DNA of 64,000 nucleotides. Origin: Planctomycetota bacterium (GTDB taxonomy: Bacteria > Planctomycetota > UBA1135 > UBA2386). The notes under the pieces are model-generated. The model saw only the letters and a program-made list of their open reading frames with translations. It did no database searches and was not told the origin of the DNA. Below, piece after piece: positions 57,935 to 64,000 of this stretch (position 1 is the stretch's first letter; each line of letters opens with the position of its first letter). A program made the translations under genes and the position numbers. The stretch is from the NCBI GenBank assembly GCA_020638695.1, contig JACKIB010000009.1:161118-225117 (forward strand), in the 5' to 3' direction.

Positions 57935-58753
57935 TCAGAACAGGCGCTTCTGGAACGTGCCGGCGGTGGTGTTCACCAGAGTCCGGTAGTAGTCACCCCA
58001 CAACACCCAGGCGTGCAGCACGATCTTGATGGCGATCGGGGTGATCGTGTAGTTCGCACTCCCGGTGAAGCCGGTGCGCGGGCTCGCGCTTCCGGACACA
58101 TCCAACGTCTGCCGGCCCAGCGCTCCGTTGAAGGTGACTTCGACCCCGGCCCCCGGGATGCTGATACCGGCCTTGGCGCGGGCGTACGCCGACGTGTAGG
58201 CGTACGCGGTGAGCTTGACCTGCGGGTCGCCGGTTGGCATCTGGAAGCCGCCGCCGGCGTACAGGCTGACCGCGGCGTTGCCGTAGAGCGCGATGCCGAG
58301 CGGGCCGACATCGACGTTCACCCCGTGGTCGCGCGAGAACAGCGACAGGTTGTAGCCGGCCTTCAAGAACAGGGTGTTGCCGGTGCTCGAGGTGGATACC
58401 CAGCGGCTGCCGAGGATGCGCACTTCGGTGCTCGCCGCCCGCGTCTGGTTGCCGAACGCGATCGTGTTGGTGCCGGTGGTGCTCAGGTGACCGATCTCAC
58501 CCGAACTGGCGAGGACGCGCGCGGTTCCGGTCAGGCTGGCGTAGGCGCGCGCCGCCTCGTATCCGGGGCCCGTGGTGTGCGACATGCCGGCCGTCGCCAC
58601 CAGCGTGGCACCGAGCCAGGAATTGCCGACGGTCTTCGAGCTGCTGCTGCCGCGACTCTGGGTCTGGTAGTAGGACGTCTTGATCTGGCTGGTCGCGGCC
58701 GGCGCGAACGAGAGGATCAGGGCGTTGACGAGCAGGAAGTTGTGCAGATTCAT
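57935..58753 (-). CDS. Secreted protein of a local four-member family, member 1
   Basis: The 272-residue protein has signal peptide MNLHNFLLVNALILSFAPAA. Conserved family landmarks, seen in all four neighbours, are 'GNSWLGATLVATAGMS', 'YEAARAYASLTGTARVLAS', 'EIGHLSTTGTNTI', 'TEVRILGSRWV', 'VDVGPLGIALYGNAAVSL' and 'AIKIVLHAWVLWGDYYRTLV', ending KRLF. The mature protein is Gly/Ser/Thr-rich and beta-prone throughout. I do not recognise the family. It is the most diverged of the four. The 428-bp gap upstream of this gene's end (57507-57934) shows no gene. Confidence 0.75.
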   Translation of the reverse strand: MNLHNFLLVNALILSFAPAATSQIKTSYYQTQSRGSSSSKTVGNSWLGATLVATAGMSHTTGPGYEAARAYASLTGTARVLASSGEIGHLSTTGTNTIAFGNQTRAASTEVRILGSRWVSTSSTGNTLFLKAGYNLSLFSRDHGVNVDVGPLGIALYGNAAVSLYAGGGFQMPTGDPQVKLTAYAYTSAYARAKAGISIPGAGVEVTFNGALGRQTLDVSGSASPRTGFTGSANYTITPIAIKIVLHAWVLWGDYYRTLVNTTAGTFQKRLF

Positions 58754-59040
58754 GGTTTCGATTCAGAGGGACGGAAACAACCGCATCCAGTGGTCCCGCG
58801 CACCGGATCGGGCCGGTGCTTCCGGCGCCGGCACGAGGAGGAGCGACGTGCTTCGCGGCGCTGTTCGTCGGTCGCCAAGAAAAGCGCCGGGAGGTGCGCG
58901 ATCGACGCAGTGCCCCAAACGCAAGACACCCACCGAACGGGGTCCGGCGGGCGTCTGAGCTGCAGGGGCCGCGACTCGTGGCGGTACGCGAGGATTCGTC
59001 TGTACCTCCCATGACACGTGGCAGCTGTTTCGCTGGCATG

Positions 59041-59143
59041 CCGCGGCCCCGGCCTCATGGTGGCGCGCGCCGCACTCACCCAAGGACTTGGGTGTGGCCT
59101 TGGCCGCCATGGGCTGCAGGGGCCGCGAATTGGCCGCGATAGG
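59041..59143. repeat. Repeat E, copy 3 (partial)
   Basis: The segment from CCGCGGCCCCGGCCTCATGG to GGCCGCGATAGG matches the right half of 35321-35520, including CACCCAAGGACTTGG and GGCCTTGGCCGC. It lies in the 419-bp gap between two members of the secreted paralogue array. That gap also holds a degenerate copy of the hairpin found at 60237. Confidence 0.55.
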
Positions 59144-59172
59144 GACTCGCGTGCCTGTGGGGCGATTCCCTG

Positions 59173-60006
59173 TCAGAACAAGCGCTTGCTGAAGACGCCC
59201 AGCGAGGAATTGACCAGCGTTCGGTAATAGTCAGCCCAGGTGAGCCAGGTGTGCAGCACGATCTTGAGAGTGATCGGCGTGATGTAGTAGCTCGCGGTGC
59301 CGGAGAAGCCCGCGCTCACGTTCGCGCTGCCGTTGACGTCGAGGTACTGCGTACCGAGGGTGCCGCGGAAATCGATTGCGACGCCCGCGAGCCACATCGT
59401 GACGCGGGCCTTGGCGTTGGCAAACCCCGACATGTAGGCGTGGACGTTCATCCGGATCGTCGGGTCGAGCACGTCCATCTGGAATCCGCCGCCGGCGCGG
59501 AAGCTCACGCTCGCGTTGCCCGAGACGATGACGCCCAGCGGGCCGACGTCGACGACCACCTGGCGGTCGCTCCCGAACAGCTGCAGGTTGTAGCCTTCCT
59601 GCAAGTAGGCGATGCTCCCGGTGGGCGGACTGAACACCCAGCGCTGGCCGAGGATGCGGATCTCGGTGTCGGAACTGCGAAACTGCGTTCCGTCGGTGAC
59701 GATGTTCTGTCCCTTGGTGTCGAGGTAGCCGATTTCGGCCGCGTTCGCGAGGACGTAGCCGACCCCATGCAGGTTGGCGTAAGCGCGGTTCGACTCGTAG
59801 CCACCCTGACTGTACGGGCCGATGGTCGTCGACATCCCGGCAGAGGCCCCCAGTGCAGCGCCGAGCCAGGTGTTGCCGACCATCCGGGTGTCGGTGTCGC
59901 CTCGGGTCACCGTGGTGAACAGGCTCGGTATGCGGAGCTGTGCAGTGACGGAGGAAGTCGAGGCGAGGAGGAGAGCGTTCAGGAGCAGAATGGTGCGTAG
60001 CTTCAT
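59173..60006 (-). CDS. Secreted protein of the local family, member 2
   Basis: The 277-residue protein has signal peptide MKLRTILLLNALLLASTSSV. It carries the family landmarks 'GNTWLGAALGASAGMS', 'YESNRAYANLHGVGYVL', 'AAEIGYLDTKGQNIV', 'TEIRILGQRWV', 'VDVGPLGVIVSGNASVSF', 'GTLGTQYLDVNGSANVSAGF' and 'TLKIVLHTWLTWADYYRTLV'. It ends KRLF like member 1. No function is recognised. The start is fixed by the signal peptide. Confidence 0.78.
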   Translation of the reverse strand: MKLRTILLLNALLLASTSSVTAQLRIPSLFTTVTRGDTDTRMVGNTWLGAALGASAGMSTTIGPYSQGGYESNRAYANLHGVGYVLANAAEIGYLDTKGQNIVTDGTQFRSSDTEIRILGQRWVFSPPTGSIAYLQEGYNLQLFGSDRQVVVDVGPLGVIVSGNASVSFRAGGGFQMDVLDPTIRMNVHAYMSGFANAKARVTMWLAGVAIDFRGTLGTQYLDVNGSANVSAGFSGTASYYITPITLKIVLHTWLTWADYYRTLVNSSLGVFSKRLF

Positions 60007-60236
60007 GGTCGTGTGAGTGGGACTGCGGTGCACTCCCGAGCCCCGCGGTCCCTCGCGCGGGTTGGGTCGGCGCGTGGTGCGCGGTCCCAAGGGGAGCGAT
60101 GGGTTCGTGCGCGTCGTTCGCGGACGCATGCGAATGCGTGCGCCGGCGCGCAGCCATCGAGAACGAGTGCATGGCCCTTGGTGCAGCGCGGCAGCCACGT
60201 CGAGGCGAAGGTGGTCCCGGGCAGTTGCCTGCCAAA

Positions 60237-60277
60237 CGCAAGGCGCCCACCGGACCGAGTCCGGCGGGCGCCTTGCG
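60237..60277 (-). terminator. 19-bp hairpin after the secreted-protein gene (copy 1)
   Basis: CGCAAGGCGCCCACCGGAC pairs with GTCCGGCGGGCGCCTTGCG with one mismatch around CGA. It lies 27 bases beyond the stop codon of the gene at 60304, and an identical copy is at 61361-61401. It lacks a T-run, but the stem is strong enough to stop transcription or protect the mRNA end. Confidence 0.55.
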
Positions 60278-60303
60278 CGTTCGCGTGTTCGGGGATCGAT
60301 CGC

Positions 60304-61131
60304 TCAGATCAGCTTGAGGAGGTCATCGGTCGAGGCGCCGACCGAGAAGTTGATCAGGTCGTTGTAGTAGTCGGCCCAGCCCAGCCAGGCGTGCAGGACG
60401 ATCTTGAGGCTGATCACGGTCAGGCTGTAGTGCGCGGTGCCGAAGAAGCCCGAGCTCTTGCTCGCGCCGCAGCTCACCAGCAGGTCCTGCGTGCCGAGGG
60501 TGCCGGCGAAGCTGACTTCGACGCCGGCCAGCCAGATGCTGATGCGTGCCGAGGCGCGGGCGAAGGCCGAGGTGAAAGCGCTGACCGCCATGCGGACCGT
60601 GGGGTCAGCGGTCCGCATCACGAACCCGCCGCTGGCGCGGACGCTGACGCCGGCGTTGCCGGAGAGCGAAACACCCAGCGGTCCGACGTCGACGCCGATG
60701 CTGCGGTCGTTGGCGAACAGCTGCAGGTTGTAGCCGGTCTGCAGGTAGGAGGTCCCGGTGTAGACCCAACGAGCGCCGAGGATGCGGACCTCGGTGTTGG
60801 TGGAGCGGGTCTGCGCGGTGCCGGAGATCGTGTTGGTTCCGGTTGCGCCCAGGTAGCCGATCTCGGCCGAACCCTGCAGTACCTTGGCGACGCCGCGCAG
60901 CGTGCTGTAGGAGCGATTCGATTCGTAGGCCAGCGCCGAGCTGGTGGTGGTGGACATGCCGGAGCTTGCGGAGAGGTCGGCGCCGAGCCAGGAGTTGCCG
61001 AAGGAGAGGGTCTTGGTGGTGCCGCGGCTGACGGTCTGGAAGAGGCTCGGCAGGCGGCTCAGTTGGCTGGTGCCGATCGAGGTCAGGGAGAGGACGCAGG
61101 CGTTCAGGATCAGGATCTTGGAGAGGTTCAT
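60304..61131 (-). CDS. Secreted protein of the local family, member 3
   Basis: The 275-residue protein has signal peptide MNLSKILILNACVLSLTSIG. Landmarks: 'GNSWLGADLSASSGMS', 'YESNRSYSTLRGVAKVLQ', 'SAEIGYLGATGTNTISG', 'TEVRILGARWV', 'VDVGPLGVSLSGNAGVSV', 'FAGTLGTQDLLVSCGASKSS' and 'SLKIVLHAWLGWADYYNDLI'. Unlike members 1 and 2 it ends DDLLKLI. The product is identical to that of the next gene. The hairpin at 60237 follows. Confidence 0.8.
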   Translation of the reverse strand: MNLSKILILNACVLSLTSIGTSQLSRLPSLFQTVSRGTTKTLSFGNSWLGADLSASSGMSTTTSSALAYESNRSYSTLRGVAKVLQGSAEIGYLGATGTNTISGTAQTRSTNTEVRILGARWVYTGTSYLQTGYNLQLFANDRSIGVDVGPLGVSLSGNAGVSVRASGGFVMRTADPTVRMAVSAFTSAFARASARISIWLAGVEVSFAGTLGTQDLLVSCGASKSSGFFGTAHYSLTVISLKIVLHAWLGWADYYNDLINFSVGASTDDLLKLI

Positions 61132-61360
61132 GGTCGTGGGTTGTCGGGACTGGGTGGTCATCCGAGCCCCGGCGGTCCCTTCGCCGGTTCGGTCGGCGCG
61201 TCGTGCGCCGGCACCGAGAGGAGCGATGCCGGGGGCGCGCGCGTTCGCGGGGGCTCGAGAATTCGCGCTGCCGGTGAGTGGCCAGCGGGAACGGGCGGCG
61301 ATGTGGTTCGCGAACGCACTCGGTCAGGTCGAACAGAGTCCCGGGCAGTTGCCTGCCAAA

Positions 61361-61401
61361 CGCAAGGCGCCCACCGGACCGAGTCCGGCGGGCGCCTTGC
61401 G
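61361..61401 (-). terminator. 19-bp hairpin after the secreted-protein gene (copy 2)
   Basis: Same sequence as 60237-60277, part of the second copy of the tandem duplication. It lies 27 bases beyond the stop of the gene at 61428. Confidence 0.55.
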
Positions 61402-61427
61402 CGTTCGCGTGTTCGGGGATCGATCGC

Positions 61428-62255
61428 TCAGATCAGCTTGAGGAGGTCATCGGTCGAGGCGCCGACCGAGAAGTTGATCAGGTCGTTGTAGTAGTCGGCC
61501 CAGCCCAGCCAGGCGTGCAGGACGATCTTGAGGCTGATCACGGTCAGGCTGTAGTGCGCGGTGCCGAAGAAGCCCGAGCTCTTGCTCGCGCCGCAGCTCA
61601 CCAGCAGGTCCTGCGTGCCGAGGGTGCCGGCGAAGCTGACTTCGACGCCGGCCAGCCAGATGCTGATGCGTGCCGAGGCGCGGGCGAAGGCCGAGGTGAA
61701 AGCGCTGACCGCCATGCGGACCGTGGGGTCAGCGGTCCGCATCACGAACCCGCCGCTGGCGCGGACGCTGACGCCGGCGTTGCCGGAGAGCGAAACACCC
61801 AGCGGTCCGACGTCGACGCCGATGCTGCGGTCGTTGGCGAACAGCTGCAGGTTGTAGCCGGTCTGCAGGTAGGAGGTCCCGGTGTAGACCCAACGAGCGC
61901 CGAGGATGCGGACCTCGGTGTTGGTGGAGCGGGTCTGCGCGGTGCCGGAGATCGTGTTGGTTCCGGTTGCGCCCAGGTAGCCGATCTCGGCCGAACCCTG
62001 CAGTACCTTGGCGACGCCGCGCAGCGTGCTGTAGGAGCGATTCGATTCGTAGGCCAGCGCCGAGCTGGTGGTGGTGGACATGCCGGAGCTTGCGGAGAGG
62101 TCGGCGCCGAGCCAGGAGTTGCCGAAGGAGAGGGTCTTGGTGGTGCCGCGGCTGACGGTCTGGAAGAGGCTCGGCAGGCGGCTCAGTTGGCTGGTGCCGA
62201 TCGAGGTCAGGGAGAGGACGCAGGCGTTCAGGATCAGGATCTTGGAGAGGTTCAT
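61428..62255 (-). CDS. Secreted protein of the local family, member 4 (identical to member 3)
   Basis: The 275-residue translation is the same as that of the gene at 60304, including the signal peptide. The duplicated unit extends 98 bases past the start codon and 90 past the stop. Retention of identical sequence implies a very recent duplication or gene conversion. A longer in-frame start exists upstream (as in the copy) but the signal peptide favours 62255. The function is unknown. Confidence 0.8.
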   Translation of the reverse strand: MNLSKILILNACVLSLTSIGTSQLSRLPSLFQTVSRGTTKTLSFGNSWLGADLSASSGMSTTTSSALAYESNRSYSTLRGVAKVLQGSAEIGYLGATGTNTISGTAQTRSTNTEVRILGARWVYTGTSYLQTGYNLQLFANDRSIGVDVGPLGVSLSGNAGVSVRASGGFVMRTADPTVRMAVSAFTSAFARASARISIWLAGVEVSFAGTLGTQDLLVSCGASKSSGFFGTAHYSLTVISLKIVLHAWLGWADYYNDLINFSVGASTDDLLKLI

Positions 62256-62377
62256 GGTCGTGGGTTGTCGGGACTGGGTGGTCATCCGAGCCCCGGCGGT
62301 CCCTTCGCCGGTTCGGTCGGCGCGTCGTGCGCCGGCACCGAGAGGAGCGATGCGGGGAGGGCGCGCGTTCGCGCGGC

Positions 62378-62486
62378 CGTCGCAATCCGATTGCGGGGGC
62401 GGTAGGCCGCGCCCAGTCGGCATGCGACCGGGGACCCCGCGCTCGACCGCGTCGCAATCCGATTGTGGGGGCGGGTAGGCCGCGCC
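62378..62486. repeat. Pair of 36-37 bp direct repeats
   Basis: CGTCGCAATCCGATTG, then a G-rich run and GTAGGCCGCGCC occur at 62378-62413 and at 62450-62486 with one substitution and one inserted G, a 72-bp period. Only two units exist. They lie in the 410-bp gap between divergent secreted-protein genes and might be regulatory or decayed repeat DNA. Confidence 0.6.
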
Positions 62487-62665
62487 ACCTGCCCCGTCGC
62501 AACTCGTGGCCGCGCCGCGGGCTGCGCGAGGTACCCGGCACCGTGGGGGATTCCACAGCACATCGCTGTCCGGTCGGGGCGCCTTCCGGTCGTTGATCCC
62601 ACAGCCGATGTCGGGTGCCGGCACGTCGCCGGGCGCCCGCCATCGCCCCACCTGGAGACCTCACG

Positions 62666-63769
62666 ATGCGATTCTTCTCACTCGGACTGTTCGCCCTCGC
62701 CACCGCCACCGTCTTGCCCGCCCAGTACGCCTTCCACTTCGAGTTCGACCAAGCAGGAGTGCTGCCGAACGCGACCACCGGAGTGGGTGTCGGCAACCCC
62801 ACCTCGACGCCGACCACGAGCTTCTTCAGCACGGCATGCGGCGTGCTCGAGCAACGCACCACGGTCGACCCGACCTACGGCGTGTTCTTCTACAGCGGCG
62901 TGTTCGCCGGCTACCCGACCGTCGGGCCGCCGATGCCGATCCAGCCGACCTTCGCCGAGGCGCGGTTCACCTTCCTCGGCGGAACGGGCGGCTCCGGCAC
63001 GATCCCCGACAGCACCACGGTGCTGGGCATCCTGCCGGGTGCCAACGTGCAGCTGGTCGTCAACTGCGTGACGGGGGTTATCGGTCTGTCGCACGCGAGC
63101 GGCGTGCTGTGGACCACCCCGCCCGGCGGCTCGGGAATCCCGCACACCTACCGCCTCGAGTCCTCGATCTCGGGCGGGAACACCTATGGCAAGCTGATCA
63201 TCGATGGCGTGCCGACGCTCGGCCCGGTGCTGATGGCGACCACGACCAACAACGGGTGGTACTTCGGTGACGCGGCCGGCAGCCACTCCATCTCCACCAA
63301 GATCGACTGGGAGTACGTCAGCATCGGCCAGGCCACACCGGGTGTCGGGCAGGCCAACAGCCACCGCGCCGCGTTGTTCGTCAACCGCTCCAACACGACG
63401 CACATCGGCCAAATGGGGCTGAATGGCCCGTTCGCCACCACCGCGCCTGCGTCGAGCACCGTCACGCTGGAGTGGAACGGTCCCGCCAACCAGCCCTTCA
63501 TGCTGTTCGCCGGGCAGCAGGCGCCCGCGTTCTTCAACTTCGGCTGCAGCGGCTCGCTGGACCTCGGGGCGGGACTCTCGACCGTGTTCAATCCGTTCGC
63601 GCCCTACAGCGGACTGCTGTTCTTCCTCGACGGCTGCGGCTACTCGAAGCAGACCTTCAAGGTGCCATCGCTGTTGCCGTCGACGCCGCTGATGAACGTG
63701 CAGGGCTTGGTGTTCCAGCCGTCGGGGTGTCCCTACGTGCTGACCGCCGCGCACTACGTGACCTCGTAG
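62666..63769 (+). CDS. Secreted protein with shared C-terminal beta domain
   Basis: The 367-residue protein has signal peptide MRFFSLGLFALATATVLPAQ. The N-terminal domain (about 21-225) starts 'YAFHFEFDQAGVLPNATTGV' and includes 'SGIPHTYRLESSISGGNTYG', a concanavalin-like beta pattern. The last roughly 110 residues ('VTLEWNGPANQPFMLFAGQQ', 'FNFGCSGSLDLG', 'NVQGLVFQPSGCPYVLTAAH') are the C-terminal module found in other secreted proteins here. GGAG lies ten bases before the ATG. No catalytic motif is apparent. Confidence 0.78.
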   Translation: MRFFSLGLFALATATVLPAQYAFHFEFDQAGVLPNATTGVGVGNPTSTPTTSFFSTACGVLEQRTTVDPTYGVFFYSGVFAGYPTVGPPMPIQPTFAEARFTFLGGTGGSGTIPDSTTVLGILPGANVQLVVNCVTGVIGLSHASGVLWTTPPGGSGIPHTYRLESSISGGNTYGKLIIDGVPTLGPVLMATTTNNGWYFGDAAGSHSISTKIDWEYVSIGQATPGVGQANSHRAALFVNRSNTTHIGQMGLNGPFATTAPASSTVTLEWNGPANQPFMLFAGQQAPAFFNFGCSGSLDLGAGLSTVFNPFAPYSGLLFFLDGCGYSKQTFKVPSLLPSTPLMNVQGLVFQPSGCPYVLTAAHYVTS

Positions 63770-63850
63770 GCGGCTGCGCGCTGCTCCGGCCGCTCGGCGA
63801 AGCGCGTGCGGCCGTGCGACGTGGTAGCGCGGGTCTTCGAGCCCGCGGTG

Positions 63851-64000
63851 TCACTCGGCTCTTGCGAAGTGGCACGCGTCGCAGCCGGTGCCGGGCGCGG
63901 CTGCCGCGCCGAGTGCGGGAGATGCCTCCGCGCAGGTCGGCAGCCTCGCGATCACAGTCGCCGACGGAAGCGGAGTTCGATCACCTCGGCTCCCCACACC
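63851..64000 (-). other. Possible gene end entering from the right edge
   Basis: On the minus strand two frames are open at the edge. One ends at 63952 as 'VWGAEVIELRFRRRL', which reads like a protein C-terminus. The other runs to 63851 and ends 'GTGCDACHFARAE', containing a CxxCH haem-binding-like motif. Both cannot be right, and neither can be decided without sequence to the right. The rest of 63770-63850 holds no gene that I can support. Confidence 0.25.

Larger units (their letters stand above)
60214..62353. repeat. Tandem 1016-bp duplication
   Basis: Copies at 60214-61229 and 61338-62353 are offset by 1124 bp. Their boundaries are where the sequences diverge to left and right. The encoded proteins are identical over all 275 residues, and flanking bases that I compared (both ends and the hairpin) also match. 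The 108-bp spacer (61230-61337) is unique. Each copy holds one secreted-protein gene, its upstream sequence and the downstream hairpin. Confidence 0.9.

Noticed and set aside
55479..57989. 836-codon plus-strand frame
   Set aside because: Antisense to the HEAT-repeat gene, whose signal anchor and repeats make it the real one.
62378..62486. Possible CRISPR array
   Set aside because: Only two repeat units, one of them imperfect, and no cas genes in the window.

Overview
The window is GC-rich chromosomal DNA from what is most likely a planctomycete (Planctomycetota). Three things point that way: three multidomain Ser/Thr kinase loci (four kinases), two of them coupled to ECF sigma factor genes; many long secreted proteins built from beta-rich modules with a shared C-terminal domain; and a complete Na+-Nqr cluster. 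The placement is inferred from gene content; no rRNA is present. The only RNA gene seen is a selenocysteine tRNA, so this organism probably makes selenoproteins.

Layout. 1-8530: the end of a truncated gene, Lon protease, a decayed Uma2-type nuclease gene, a divergent pair of secreted proteins (CAP-domain protein and lipoprotein) and a cupin. 8583-18457: a membrane-anchored beta-sandwich protein, a truncated membrane-protein gene, a Tsr3-like protein coupled to a family 9 glycosyltransferase, an ECF sigma factor with a probable membrane anti-sigma partner, a PRC-barrel protein, a beta-helix secreted protein and an MddA-like methyltransferase. 18637-33521: a kinase/ECF pair, a Kdo-kinase-like protein, secreted proteins, glycosyltransferases, and a kinase with an ATPase/TPR tail coupled to a GT-C glycosyltransferase. 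33649-42939: cysS, tRNA-Sec, then nqrM-nqrABCDEF-apbE. 42943-55504: a polytopic membrane protein, DUF5063, two kinase-FGE fusions followed by an ECF sigma factor, a secreted protein and an ABC-F ATPase. 55572-64000: a HEAT-repeat protein, a four-gene array of secreted paralogues (two of them an exact recent duplication) and another secreted protein.

Cooperation. The nqr genes are packed as an operon: six subunits, the Fe-insertion factor NqrM and the flavin transferase ApbE, which together suffice for a sodium-pumping NADH:quinone oxidoreductase. The kinase genes are translationally coupled through 4-nt overlaps to a sigma factor or a glycosyltransferase, suggesting phosphorylation-driven control of transcription or envelope synthesis. 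GT9, GT4, GT39 and the Kdo-kinase-like gene indicate an LPS-type envelope.

Mobile and repeated DNA. Several families of 168-182 bp imperfect palindromes begin and end with CTAG and carry no transposase. They lie in intergenic gaps, often fused or abutting. A fourth, roughly 100-200 bp repeat lies beside tRNA-Sec and at two other sites. A 1016-bp tandem duplication near the right end created two identical secreted-protein genes. No CRISPR array, complete insertion sequence or prophage was seen.
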